Source of the DNA: Anaeromyces robustus
Lineage: Eukaryota > Neocallimastigomycota > Neocallimastigomycetes > Neocallimastigales > Neocallimastigaceae
DNA: 55,000 nucleotides
Assembly: GCA_002104895.1 (NCBI GenBank)
Contig: MCFG01000178.1
Location: forward strand, 1-55,000
Reading direction: 5' to 3'
The notes below the pieces were generated by a model. It searched no databases. It was not told the origin of the DNA and worked only from the letters and a program-made list of their open reading frames with translations. The translations under genes were made by a program, and so were the position numbers. Below, one piece after another: positions 1 to 10,146 of this stretch (its first letter is position 1; every line of letters starts with the position of its first letter).

Positions 1-219
1 CTCTACCGCTGAATATACACCTTTATATCTCTGTTATTTTAATATTCTATTATATCTTTGTAGATAATATCTTATATATTATTTCTAGGGTTTCTAATAC
101 TTTATCTCAATTCTTATCCTCTCTTAGTTATCTACAAATCTCCGGGTTCCGTTCCCATCTCTTATTTTCTACTCTGTATATTAGTGATTGTCTGGTATCC
201 GATCTTTAGAGGAGGACCA
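1..219 (+). mobile_element. 3' internal end of an LTR retroelement (element F)
   Basis: No open frame of note. The last ~35 bases (about 188-219) carry a TCTGGTATCC block followed by a purine-rich tract ending GGAGGACCA, directly before a TGTAACG LTR start. The same block and tract precede the LTR at 3783, so this reads as the polypurine tract and 3' end of a related element whose body lies left of the window. Confidence 0.6.
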
Positions 220-804
220 TGTAACGATATCAAGAATCGTTATGGTTACTAAAGTGGTTCATTGGTATCTGCTTGTAATATCATACTGGTTGTCACTGGT
301 TCAAATCTTACTTTTTACCTTTTCGAAATAATATTTATAATAATAAATTAATTAAATGAATGAATCATTAATTTTTAGATAAACTTATAATTTAATTAAA
401 TGAATGATAAATAATAAGTTAAATAAATCTTAATTAAGTGAATACACATTAATTAACTAAATAAATTATTAATAATTAGCAAATGGATAGATTAATTAAT
501 AATTAGATAAATTGTATTTTAATAATAATTAAATATATTTTATTTTAAATTATATAACCAATCATGTAATAACTTAGAATAGATTTTGAATATAAAAACT
601 TCATGTATTATTTTATTTTGACTCTTTGAGTCAACATTAACATTTCAATTAGTAATAAATAAAATAATAATATAAAACCATAAATAATTAAATCGTTCAG
701 TTTAATAAATATTTCAATATATTTTATTCGAGCTATTCATGTTGTTGTTTTATTTATTATTAATTACTACAACAACCTAGTGAGAATAATTCATATTCGT
801 TACA
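220..804 (+). repeat. LTR of element F (TGTAACG family)
   Basis: Begins TGTAACG and ends CGTTACA, the same inverted termini as the LTRs at 3783-4486 and 17629-18159. It is 585 bp, AT-rich, and preceded by a polypurine tract, so it is the 3' LTR of element F. It may at the same time serve as the upstream LTR of the gag element that follows, but its sequence has diverged strongly from 3783-4486, so they are not a pair made in one insertion. Confidence 0.65.
243..307 (+). promoter_or_regulatory. tRNA-like A/B-box module inside LTR F
   Basis: A TGGTTACTAAAGTGG segment (A-box-like with a small insertion) is followed at 298-307 by GGTTCAAATC, a good B box. The spacing (~55) is longer than in a real tRNA. 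It is homologous in position to the better modules in the two other LTRs of this family. Confidence 0.4.
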
Positions 805-828
805 AAAAAAAATTTATTTTTGTTATAT

Positions 829-871
<43 letters not shown>

Positions 872-1580
872 TATAAATTTAATAAAATTTTTAATAAGGA
901 GAATCATTCTGAGGATCCTTATTTTTATACTGTCTTTTTTCTTTTTATAATTAAATTTCGAGTTTCACATTGGCCCTCGCTGGTAGGCTCAGACGTAAGT
1001 CCTACATTCAGCTCGAGTAAGTTGATAAACTGAAAGAACAGCAGTGTGAAATAGAAAAAATTATTAAAAGAAAAAACATCTTTGTAAACTTCTGTGTAAT
1101 CAAATATTTATTTAATTTTTAAGGTAAATTATTTGTAAAATATACTAGGAGCGTTTAGAGCTCATATACAGAGTGTTTGGCGTAAGTAACTAGTTTCTAG
1201 TAGGTTAAGAAACTATAGTCAATTAGTTACTTAGGTATTGATAAAAGTGGGTAGTGTGAAAAGCACGCTTTCTTGGGGGAAGGAATTGTTGTGTGATAAA
1301 AAGCACTGCAATATCGGACGTTCAAGTTCAATACCTTCGTAAGCTCTGGCAAATAAGGAACTTCAGTCACCGAAGGCTGGAGGTTGGTCGTGAAGGTGAA
1401 GCGACTTTAATTATATAGTTTTAATATTTATTTCGAGGTCTAGTATATACCTCTAGTTAGTAGCTTTTGCCGGTTTATTTTTGAGTTGTAAGGCATAAAA
1501 AGCGAAATTAAAATTTAAATTTACCTTAATAAACAATTTGAATCCCTAGTCGAGACCAATAATAAATTAATCAAATAAAA
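805..1580 (+). mobile_element. Leader region before the gag ORF of element E
   Basis: Holds a poly-A run of about 30 (836-866), then a stretch at 960-1430 that is clearly richer in G and C than anything nearby and has no long open frame. TTTCACA near 964 and TGTGAAA near 1044 are inverted and could close a ~90-nt RNA hairpin; GAGGT/ACCTC near 1435-1453 is a smaller one. A structured leader or packaging region is an inference. No convincing primer-binding site was found after base 804. Confidence 0.45.
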
Positions 1581-3449
1581 ATGAACGAAGATAACTTTCT
1601 CAATCTAAACGTTATGTACAAAGATGGATTCGCTGGAGACCGTCGTTTCTTTAAAGGCTTTCTTGCAAAAATGAACCTTGTCTTTATGTTGCAACCAGAA
1701 AAATTTTCTGAAGATCCAGTTAAGGTTGCATACATCATTTCCAGACTTTACGGTTCTGCTATGAATTGGGCCGCAACTTTAATTGAAAATGTGGACCCAT
1801 GTTTAGACGACTATGAAGCGTTTATATCCAAGTTTAAAGCTACCTTTGGAAATTATGATTCAACCTTCATAGCAAACCAAAAGCTCAGAACCATTAAACA
1901 GAGACGTCTTGGAGATGTAAGAAGCTACATCCTGGAGTTCAATAAATACGCAGATGACTCTTCTTGGAATGAAGCTGCTAAAATGGATGCTTTTCTCGCA
2001 GGATTAAACGACAATATTGCAACCAGAATCTTAGAAATGTTTCCTGGACCACAATCCTTATTCTCTCTTCAAACCATAGCTTCTCGTATAGATTTAAGAC
2101 TTTCTACGCATAATCAATATTTTAAATCAAATAATTCAAGTAATCATTCTTTTGGTCGTCATACTAACTCTTTTCAATTTGCTTCGAATAAATCCAATGA
2201 AACAATAACTCGTGAAGAAAAAGAAAGAAGAAGAAAAGAACATCTTTGTTTCTACTGTGGATCGAAAAATCATCAAGTTAAAAATTGCCCTTTAAAGAAT
2301 AAAGTGAATAAAGATGACAATAAACCCTCTTCCAGCAATGCTTTTATTTCTAATCCAGAATCCAAACCAAAATCAAGACCTAGACTTTCTGATGATCCAT
2401 CTTTGAATGCTCCAGTTGCCGAATTCAATCTACAAACTTTAAACTCTTCTTGCAATGCTAAATTACTCATTGATTCAGGTTCTCAATTAAATCTTATGGA
2501 TATACACTTTGCTAAAGAAAACAATATTCCTTTTGATTCTGATTCTACTTTTCCTGCCGTTTCTGGAGTAGCCGGAAATCAAACAATTTTTGGTAAAACT
2601 TATCCCATCTCGTTGAAATATAAAAATCACCTTTGTAAAACAGAATTCTATATTGTGGATCTACCTTCGTATTGTGGTATTCTTGGAATAGATTGGCTCG
2701 TAACTCACAATCCCTCTATCAATTTTACAACTAAAGAAATAACTTTCAATTCAAATTACTGTCTTTCAAATTGTTTAATACTCCCAAATTCATTCGTGAC
2801 GAATTCTCAAAATACAAAATCTGATAAATCTTGTAAACCTCATTCTAAAAATAATAATAATCTTGATAATCACTCTGGCAATAAATCTTTCTGTAATACT
2901 TCTTGTTTCCACTCTGAACGTACAAAATCAATTAATTCTCAACCTTTGAAAAATAATAATAAACCAATTCATGTTTCTAACTCTTGTGTACTTCCTAGTA
3001 AAAATTCTTGTAATCCTGTTAACCTTGGTACAAATTCTTGTAATACTGTTAATCTTAGTAATAATTCCTGTAATCCTAGTAATCAATCTTTTTCCTCTGA
3101 TAATCCTAATTCTTGTTTGAAATCCTATACTCAAAATCAACCTATTCAAAATATTAATCTTTCAAAACCCAATAATCCAATCTTTTCGAAGGAGAGTGTG
3201 AATGATAAAAATAAATCAAATTCATATTTTTATTCAAAATCAAATAAATATTCTACATGTCAAAATTTTTTCTTAGCAAATTCAAAAGAAATTATTAACA
3301 ACTCCTCATTCTTTGCAATCAGTAATTCAAAATCAATTAAATACAAAAGAAAACAAAACAACAAATTTAAAGAATTTAAACTTGATGCATATCTCCCTTA
3401 TGAAGACAAACCACCTGAAAATCTACCTTGTTACTTTGTTAAAAAATAA
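1581..3449 (+). CDS. Gag-protease protein of a pol-less LTR element (element E)
   Basis: A 622-residue open frame. Residues ~1-190 read as a retrotransposon Gag (Ty3/Gypsy-like, with the usual W/Y and L positions). A CCHC zinc knuckle (CFYCGSKNHQVKNC) is near residue 222, and an aspartic protease core with LIDSGS is near residue 297. From about residue 405 the chain becomes a low-complexity Asn/Ser/Cys tail with short NSCNP-type repeats. Reverse transcriptase, RNase H and integrase are not present anywhere between the stop and the LTR at 3783, so the element is non-autonomous in build. It sits among other copies of the same LTR family. The frame itself is open from end to end, which suggests no great age or continued use of Gag. 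Confidence 0.75.
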   Translation: MNEDNFLNLNVMYKDGFAGDRRFFKGFLAKMNLVFMLQPEKFSEDPVKVAYIISRLYGSAMNWAATLIENVDPCLDDYEAFISKFKATFGNYDSTFIANQKLRTIKQRRLGDVRSYILEFNKYADDSSWNEAAKMDAFLAGLNDNIATRILEMFPGPQSLFSLQTIASRIDLRLSTHNQYFKSNNSSNHSFGRHTNSFQFASNKSNETITREEKERRRKEHLCFYCGSKNHQVKNCPLKNKVNKDDNKPSSSNAFISNPESKPKSRPRLSDDPSLNAPVAEFNLQTLNSSCNAKLLIDSGSQLNLMDIHFAKENNIPFDSDSTFPAVSGVAGNQTIFGKTYPISLKYKNHLCKTEFYIVDLPSYCGILGIDWLVTHNPSINFTTKEITFNSNYCLSNCLILPNSFVTNSQNTKSDKSCKPHSKNNNNLDNHSGNKSFCNTSCFHSERTKSINSQPLKNNNKPIHVSNSCVLPSKNSCNPVNLGTNSCNTVNLSNNSCNPSNQSFSSDNPNSCLKSYTQNQPIQNINLSKPNNPIFSKESVNDKNKSNSYFYSKSNKYSTCQNFFLANSKEIINNSSFFAISNSKSIKYKRKQNNKFKEFKLDAYLPYEDKPPENLPCYFVKK

Positions 3450-3782
3450 ATCAAAATGAAAAAGAAAACTTAAATAATGAATCTCAACTATTAATCTTAT
3501 TCTATCAATATTTTTATTAATATCAAACTTAGTATTATTATTAGTTTAAATCTTAGTTTAGTTTAGCTTAGTTTAGCTTATTATTATTATTAATATCATG
3601 TAAACTTTATTAATATTCATGTATTTTATTAATATTCATGTATTTTTATTAATATCAAATTATATTATTTTTACACCTATATAGTATAGTTTTAGTATAG
3701 TTAAAATTTAGTTAAAATTTTCTTAGTATAGTTTAGCCTAGTTTTAAGATTCGTCTGGTATCCGAATCCTGAAGGAGGACCA
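3450..3782 (+). mobile_element. 3' non-coding part and polypurine tract of element E
   Basis: AT-rich, with short direct repeats (TTTAGCTTAG and ATTAATATTCATG types). It ends in the TCTGGTATCC block and the tract AAGGAGGACCA (3772-3782), which abuts the LTR start TGTAACG. Confidence 0.6.
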
Positions 3783-4486
3783 TGTAACGAATCTATCAAT
3801 TAGTAAAATAATAACCATGGTCTAGTGGTTAGTAACTATGACCATCTGGGCGAACACTCTGGGTTCGACTCACATCTTGTTCCAAATTTTATAAAAATTT
3901 TATTTTAAATTTATTTATTATAAATTTCTGTATTTTATTCTGTATTTGTTTCTGTATTTTATTTCTGTATTTCTTTATAGAATTACATGGAATAAAATTA
4001 GAAACTTTAAGAAAAAATTATATAATATTTCTTTATTTTTCTATGAGATTCATTTTATATCAAAATATCTTAGTTTCTAGCAATTTTTATTATTTTTTAT
4101 GAACTTTTATTTTTAAAACTATTTTTCCGCAAAAAGTATAAATAGGTGTAAAACTTTTAGTTAAAATATTTTTCTTTGTGCTTTTATTCTTTAATAACTT
4201 TCATATATATTAGTAATAATTAATTCATAAGTAGTTCGAAATACTACAAAGATTAGTTATTATTAATTTTTAATAATTAATAAAACTATATTTTAATAAA
4301 ACAAATTTTAAATAAAAAATAAATTAAAATTATACTAATATATATCGACGCCGACCTTCCGGGTTAACAAAGGAAAGGTGTTCCGATATTACAAAGTATA
4401 ATTAACTTCCTTTTATTTTATTTTCTTTTCGTGTACGTTTTCAATATTGGTGTCAATTGTAATATTGGAACTACCGTTCCGTTACA
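3783..4486 (+). repeat. 3' LTR of element E (TGTAACG family)
   Basis: 704 bp with termini TGTAACG/CGTTACA. It is collinear with the solo LTR at 17629-18159 (tRNA-like module, CTGTATTTTATTT repeats, then a TATAAATAGGTGTAAAA promoter motif near 4137) but carries ~130 extra bases near its 3' end, including a GC-richer CGACGCCGACC block. Copia A sequence starts on the very next base, so the element's right edge lies inside A's pol region. The 5 bases after the LTR are GAGAC. Confidence 0.8.
3811..3880 (+). promoter_or_regulatory. tRNA-Glu-like module with Pol III A and B boxes inside LTR E
   Basis: TGGTCTAGTGG (3818-3828) matches the A-box/D-arm sequence of tRNA-Glu, continuing GTTAG, and GGTTCGACTC (from 3862) is a B box. 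The start-to-start distance is 44 bases, as in a true tRNA (positions 8 to 52). The anticodon stem and acceptor pairing are poor, so this is a tRNA-derived or tRNA-like promoter module rather than a tRNA gene. Confidence 0.6.
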
Positions 4487-5423
4487 GAGACGTAAACTTC
4501 ATCATTGGCATCAAATTTATTAATTACAATAATGGGTACTTTTTACACCAAAAAAGATACATCACTGATATACTCAACAAATACAAAGATGAAAACATAT
4601 ATCCAACCAATTTTCTAAAACCAATTATGGATCTTAATCTTAGAAAGATCAAAATAAATCCTATTAGATACAGAAATCTTATTGGAAATCTACTTTATTT
4701 AAGTATATGCACTAGACCAGATATCATTTATGCTGTTAGCAAAGCTTCAAGAAAATCACAAAACCTGAATATGGAAGACTGGAAAAATATTTTAAAGATT
4801 CTTGGATACTTAAAAGGCACTATCAATTATGGACTAAAATTCAATACTAATCGTACAATAAGCGCTTCTGATGCAGATTACGCCGGAGATATACAGACAA
4901 GAAAGTCTACTACTGTGTACATTATTACCATAGGTAGTACGCCAATTAGTTGGTGTTCCAAACTTCAACCTTGTGTTTCAACCTCCACGACAGAAGCAGA
5001 ATATTATAGCCTAAGTGAATGTTCAAAACAGTACATTTGGTACATAAATCTGCTTAATGAGTTGAACATTGATATTAGCTTTATAAATATAAATGTCGAT
5101 AACAAGGCTGCAATTTTTATAAGCTAAAACAATATGATCAAAAAATAAACACATAGATATTAGATATCATTATATAAGGGAATTGATCAAATATAAGAAA
5201 ATAAAATTAAAGTAAATTAACTCTAAAGATTATGTCGCTGATGGATTCAACAAGTGTTTAAATACGATTTCAATGATGAACTTTAGAAACAAAATATTAC
5301 ATAAATTTTATTAATTTATTAAATATTATCTGTCCTATTATATTTAATATTTCTTTTAAATATTTTACTTAAAATTTTATTTTTCAAATCTATTTATTCA
5401 ACATAATTAGATTTGAGGGGGAG
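4487..5423 (+). mobile_element. Ty1/Copia fragment A: 3' part of pol (RT end and RNase H)
   Basis: Translates to the C-terminal RT and RNase H region of the same Copia family as element B, with recognisable FIIGIKF, GYFLHQKRYI and DADYAGD segments. It is broken, with several breaks. It ends in the polypurine tract before the LTR at 5424. The left edge abuts the LTR of element E, so A is interrupted there rather than simply truncated; the rest of A is expected left of the window. It is older than B, which is inserted in its LTR. Confidence 0.8.
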
Positions 5424-5564
5424 TGTCAAATGAATAATGTATTAAATAATGTATTAAATAATGTACAATATATAAATAATGTATTGTAATAGTATAAAAG
5501 AAGAATATGCAAAATATTCTTTAAAATATCTTTCTTAACATTCTAAATAAATAATATTAATATA
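5424..5564 (+). repeat. Main part of the 3' LTR of Copia A
   Basis: Starts TGTCAAATG directly after a GAGGGGGAG polypurine tract and matches the LTRs of element B read on the other strand. It stops inside the LTR at ATATA (5560-5564), where element B begins. The missing end of this LTR is found at 19265-19287, past the far edge of B. Confidence 0.85.
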
Positions 5565-5726
5565 TGTCAGAAATATATCTTATAATATATTAATATTATT
5601 CATTTATAATATTAAGAAAGATATTTTAAAGAATATTTTGCATATTCTTCTTTTATACTATTACAATACATTATTTATATATTGTACATTATTTAATACA
5701 TTATTTAATACATTATTCATTTGACA
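5565..5726 (-). repeat. 3' LTR of Copia B
   Basis: On the - strand it starts TGTCAAATG and ends TTTCTGACA (TG...CA), 162 bp. A polypurine tract (reverse of 5727-5738, GAGGGGGAG) lies just upstream on the sense strand. It is head-to-head with A's LTR, forming a near-palindrome. Confidence 0.9.
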
Positions 5727-5835
5727 CTCCCCCTCAAATCTAATTATGTTGAATAAATAGATTTGAAAAATAAAATTTTAAGTAAAATATTTAAAAGAAA
5801 TATTAAATATAATAGGACAGATAATATTTAATAAA

Positions 5836-8800
5836 TTAATAAAATTTATGTAATATTTTGTTTCTAAAGTTTGTCATTGATATCGTATTTAAATACTTAG
5901 TGAATCCATCAGCGACATTATCCTTAGAATTAATATACTTTAATTTTATTTTCTTATCTTTAATTAATTCCCTTATATAATGATATCTAATATCTATGTG
6001 TTTTATTTTTTGATTAATCATATTGTTTTCGCTTATAAAAATTGCAGCCTTGTTATCAACATTTATATTTATAAAGCTAATATTAAAGTTCAATTCATTA
6101 AGCAGATTTATGTACCAAATGCACTGTTTTGAACATTCACTTAGGCTATAATAATCTGCTTCTGCTGTAGAGGTTGAAACACAAGGTTGAAGTTTGGAAC
6201 ACCAACTAATTGGTGTATTACCTATAGTGATAATGTACACAGTAGTAGACCTTCTTGTCTGTATATCTCCGGCGTAATCTGCATCAGAAAAAGCACTTAT
6301 TGTACGATTAGTATTGAATTTTAATCCATAATTGATAGTACCTTTTAAGTATCCAAGAATCTTTAAAATATTTCTCCAGTCTTCCATATTTGGGTTTTGT
6401 GATTTTCTTGATGCTTTGCTAACAGCGTAAATGATATCTGGTCTGGTGCATATACTTAAATAAAGTAGATTCCCAATAAGACTTCTGTATCTAGTAGGAT
6501 TTATTTTGATCTTTCTAAGATTAAGATCCATAATTGGTTTTAGACAATTGGTTGGATATATGTTTTCATCTTTGTATTTGTTGAGTAAATCAGTGATGTA
6601 TCTTTTTTGGTGTAAGAAGTACCCGTTACTATACTTGATGAATTTTATGCCAATAATAAAGTTTACATCTCCAATATCTTTGATTTGGAAATGTTTCTTA
6701 ATAAGTTGTTTAGTTTGGTTAATTTCCTTTTCTGTTCCTGTGATTAGGATATCATCAACATAAACTGCGAGAATACAGGTAATTTCGTTTTTGTGATTAA
6801 GTTTCTTGTAAACACATGGATCACAAGTTAATCTTTTAAAGTTTATACTGGTCAAAATGTCATTAAGCTTATTATTCCATGCCTTACCTGATTGTTTAAG
6901 TCCATATATCGCCTTTTTTAGTCTCCAATAAGGTTTGTTGTGATTATCGTAACCTTCAGGTGCCTTCATATATATAACTTCTGATAGTTCTGCATTTAAG
7001 TATGCGGCGGTAACATCTATTTGTATTATACGAAATCCATTTTGAGAGGCTATGGCGACAATAATTCGTAATGAATCTTGCTTTAAGGTAGTAGAAAATG
7101 TTTCGAAATAATCAATTCCGAATTGTTGAGTGAAACCACGCGCCACTAATCGTGCTTTTCTTTTGATGATGTTACCATCATCATCACGTTTATATTTGAA
7201 AACCCATCGAGGGGGAATAGGGTTTGCGTCTTCTGGAATTGTGTCAACAGGTTCGTAGACTTTTAATTTATCCATATTATTTAACTCTTCATTAATGGCG
7301 ATTAACCATTCATTCATATCTGGTAAGTTAAAAATATCTTCATAGTTTTGTGGTTCTACAAATGTAATATTAAACAACGTTATTTTTCTTCTTTTATTAT
7401 AGAATTGATTATTGTTATGCTTTGATCTTTTGTGGTAGTAATAATTCTTGGGATGGTTGAAGAAATTAATTTCGTTATTGTTTTCGTATATATCATTTGG
7501 ATTGATATTTTGAAAGTTTGAGATATCATTTTGGGGTTTTAAATTATCAGCTGACTCTTTGTCTAGATTGATTTGTGTTTTTGGTGTCTGATTATTACTT
7601 AGTAGTTTATTATTGTTTAAATTTGATAAAATTTGAAGTTTTTGATAAGGATTTGAACTGATGGCGTTTATATCATTTTTAATATCTTCGATTTTGTTGT
7701 TGAAGTAGAAATTTGCAGGCTCCTTTTCAAAAAATTCGACAACACGCGAACGAAGAACTTTACAGTTGTTAATATCAAAAATTTTGTATGAGTTAGGATC
7801 ATAGCAATAGCCAATAAAGATACCAGATGAAGCACTATTTTCGAATTTTTGTTTTAAGTGCTTTGGAACTAAGTACATGACTCTACATCCGAAGACTCTA
7901 ATATTATTGAAATTTACCCTTTTATTAAAAATTCTTTCAAAAGGGATTTTATTGTCTATAGATGAGTGTGGAATTCTATTGTAAATGTAGCTCGCCGTTT
8001 CAACTGCATCCTGCCAGAATTTTCTACTGAGTTTGGAGTCTTCTAGTAGAGCGGTAGCTGTAGATATAAGAATTCCATTTAGCCTTTCGGCTCTGCCATT
8101 TTGTTGAGGGTTATAAGGAACAGTGGTTTGATGAATTGTTCCTTTTTCACTAAATAACCTTTTGAATTTAAGAGAAGTGAATTCTGTACCGTTGTCAGAT
8201 CTAACTGCTTTGATATTCTTGTTGAATAAGTTGTATATGTTGTTATACCATACATTAAATGAATCATAGGTATCTGATTTGTTTTTTAAGAATAATACCC
8301 AGTTATATCTGGAGTAATCATCTAGTATGGTAAGGATATATTTATTGCCATATATTGATTCAGTGATTGGGCTAACTAAGTCAATATGGATTAGATCAAA
8401 AGGTTGTTTAGATATCTTTGTAACAGGCAAGTAAGGTTTATTTTTTAGTTTGGATTTAATACAAATTTTACATTTATTAGTTATATTGATTTTTGGCAAT
8501 TTGTTTATAATTTTATCTATATTAAAATGGCAAAGTCTACGGTGCCATAAATTATATTGTTCATCGGTATTAGTATAGTTTTCAAGTGAGAAAATGTTGT
8601 TTTGTGGTTGGTTTGCATCCATATTAACTTTATCGCTAGTGATCCATATATGATAAGTGTTGTTTACTTCTCTAGAGTATGTTGATATAATTCTTTTGCC
8701 TTCAGGAGAATATAATATGGCTTGGGGTGTATTATTATTTCTAGTGAATATTATTTTATAATTTTGCTTTATTAGTTTAGAAAGGTATATTATATTTCTT

Positions 8801-10146
8801 TTGACGCTTGGAATGTATAGAACATTTTTTAGAATTATTTTATTGTTATTAATAAATCCATCGTAATTTCCTATATACTTTGAATATATTTTTTTACCAT
8901 CTGCAAAGCTTATAGGCTCAGAATGTGGTTTAACGTTTTTTAACAATTCAAGTTTGTAAGTGATATGAACTGATGCACCTGAATCTATAACCCAGTTTGT
9001 GATATTGTTTGAATTGTCATTGTTGATAATTGCTTTAGTTTCTTCAATATCATCGTCCTTTTGTATATAATAGGTGTGGTATTCTGTGTCCGAACTATAG
9101 TCTTTGGTGAATGCTTCTTCGTATATATTTTTAGGTTCGGAGTTTGTTACGAGAAGCGCATGTTTGTTGCCTTTATATTTAGAACGTGTTGTTTTATTGT
9201 TTTTGAATTTGTTGAATTGTTTTCTATTGTTGAAGGATTTCTTGAATTTGGGATGTTTATATTTTTTGTTTTTGTAAATTTTGTTAGTGATGCTTTTATT
9301 GAATTTACATTCATAGGCGAAATGACCAAATTTTTTACAGATATAGCATTTTCCATTTCTTTTCTTGTGATTCCTAATTGTGGCTGCTAGTACTTCTTTG
9401 TTATCTGAATTTATCTTCAGTAGTCGGTTTTCTTTTCTGTAGGAATAGATAATGTCAGGGATTACTTTGGTGATATATGTGATACAATTTTTCCAGTTAT
9501 CTCGGAATTGAAAGACATTGATCCAACGTAGATTTTCAGGTAGTGACCTGTTTAGAAATCCAACCTTGGCTTCGTCCGGAATGTTATGATCCAAAAGTTC
9601 TAACTCATCAAAGATATTTTCTATGTAGGAAATGAAAATATTTATATCAACTGAGGTATCAAATTTTAGTTTTTCTAGTTTTTCTTTTAATTCTGTTTTC
9701 AATTGTTCCTTTCCTTTGGTGAACGAGTTTTCGAGTATCTTCCAGACTTCGTAGGCGGTCTTCCCTCTATTTTCAATAATCTTCCTGGTTTCTTCATTCA
9801 AAGAGTTTAAAATTATCCATTTTGTAGTATTGTCATTTTTAATATCAGGTAGTTTAGTGGACTTATGGTAGGCAACCGAAGGATCTAATTTATCAATAAT
9901 GTAGTCTTCAGGATTATTGATTTTATTTCTTTTAATTTTCTTTACCTTTTCAGTAATCACATAGTCTACGAGATTGTTAATATCCAAAAGATAGAGCATG
10001 TTGGTTTTCCAGCTATTATAATTTTCAGTGTTTAAAGTGACAGTGTGGGTGAAAGAATCAGTGTAATTGAAAGATATATTGTGTCTGTTTTCTGGTTCAT
10101 AGGTTTCACCGTCTCTGGTTCTTCTATTGTTTGTTCTAACAGACAT
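5836..10146 (-). CDS. Copia Gag-Pol polyprotein (element B)
   Basis: A single 1436-residue frame with the Ty1/Copia order of domains: Gag (UBN2-like) ~30-240, CCHC zinc knuckle CYICKKFGHFAYEC near 267, aspartic protease DSGA near 390, integrase HHCC zinc region near 530, integrase catalytic residues around 588 (HIDLV), 650 (SDNGTEF) and 687 (NGRAERLN), reverse transcriptase with YVDDILI near 1130, and RNase H with SDADYAGD near 1290 and DNKAA beyond it. Integrase lying before RT is diagnostic of Copia. The length is normal for one-frame Copia proteins. The frame is intact and the flanking LTRs are identical, so this copy is young and looks whole. Codon use is strongly A/T-ending, like the host genes. 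Confidence 0.95.
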   Translation of the reverse strand: MSVRTNNRRTRDGETYEPENRHNISFNYTDSFTHTVTLNTENYNSWKTNMLYLLDINNLVDYVITEKVKKIKRNKINNPEDYIIDKLDPSVAYHKSTKLPDIKNDNTTKWIILNSLNEETRKIIENRGKTAYEVWKILENSFTKGKEQLKTELKEKLEKLKFDTSVDINIFISYIENIFDELELLDHNIPDEAKVGFLNRSLPENLRWINVFQFRDNWKNCITYITKVIPDIIYSYRKENRLLKINSDNKEVLAATIRNHKKRNGKCYICKKFGHFAYECKFNKSITNKIYKNKKYKHPKFKKSFNNRKQFNKFKNNKTTRSKYKGNKHALLVTNSEPKNIYEEAFTKDYSSDTEYHTYYIQKDDDIEETKAIINNDNSNNITNWVIDSGASVHITYKLELLKNVKPHSEPISFADGKKIYSKYIGNYDGFINNNKIILKNVLYIPSVKRNIIYLSKLIKQNYKIIFTRNNNTPQAILYSPEGKRIISTYSREVNNTYHIWITSDKVNMDANQPQNNIFSLENYTNTDEQYNLWHRRLCHFNIDKIINKLPKINITNKCKICIKSKLKNKPYLPVTKISKQPFDLIHIDLVSPITESIYGNKYILTILDDYSRYNWVLFLKNKSDTYDSFNVWYNNIYNLFNKNIKAVRSDNGTEFTSLKFKRLFSEKGTIHQTTVPYNPQQNGRAERLNGILISTATALLEDSKLSRKFWQDAVETASYIYNRIPHSSIDNKIPFERIFNKRVNFNNIRVFGCRVMYLVPKHLKQKFENSASSGIFIGYCYDPNSYKIFDINNCKVLRSRVVEFFEKEPANFYFNNKIEDIKNDINAISSNPYQKLQILSNLNNNKLLSNNQTPKTQINLDKESADNLKPQNDISNFQNINPNDIYENNNEINFFNHPKNYYYHKRSKHNNNQFYNKRRKITLFNITFVEPQNYEDIFNLPDMNEWLIAINEELNNMDKLKVYEPVDTIPEDANPIPPRWVFKYKRDDDGNIIKRKARLVARGFTQQFGIDYFETFSTTLKQDSLRIIVAIASQNGFRIIQIDVTAAYLNAELSEVIYMKAPEGYDNHNKPYWRLKKAIYGLKQSGKAWNNKLNDILTSINFKRLTCDPCVYKKLNHKNEITCILAVYVDDILITGTEKEINQTKQLIKKHFQIKDIGDVNFIIGIKFIKYSNGYFLHQKRYITDLLNKYKDENIYPTNCLKPIMDLNLRKIKINPTRYRSLIGNLLYLSICTRPDIIYAVSKASRKSQNPNMEDWRNILKILGYLKGTINYGLKFNTNRTISAFSDADYAGDIQTRRSTTVYIITIGNTPISWCSKLQPCVSTSTAEADYYSLSECSKQCIWYINLLNELNFNISFININVDNKAAIFISENNMINQKIKHIDIRYHYIRELIKDKKIKLKYINSKDNVADGFTKYLNTISMTNFRNKILHKFY

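Noticed and set aside
3811-3880. True tRNA-Glu gene
   Set aside because: A and B boxes and spacing fit, but the acceptor and anticodon stems do not pair well, and the same module sits inside every LTR of the family.
4447-4486. Upstream part of the open frame that runs into the Copia A fragment
   Set aside because: It lies in the end of the element E LTR (up to CGTTACA at 4486); the Copia similarity starts only at 4487.
9061-9390. Open frames on the other strand of the Copia and Gypsy genes (e.g. 6506-6763, 9061-9390, 14079-14430)
   Set aside because: They are antisense shadows of well-supported Pol and Gag frames with no domain of their own.
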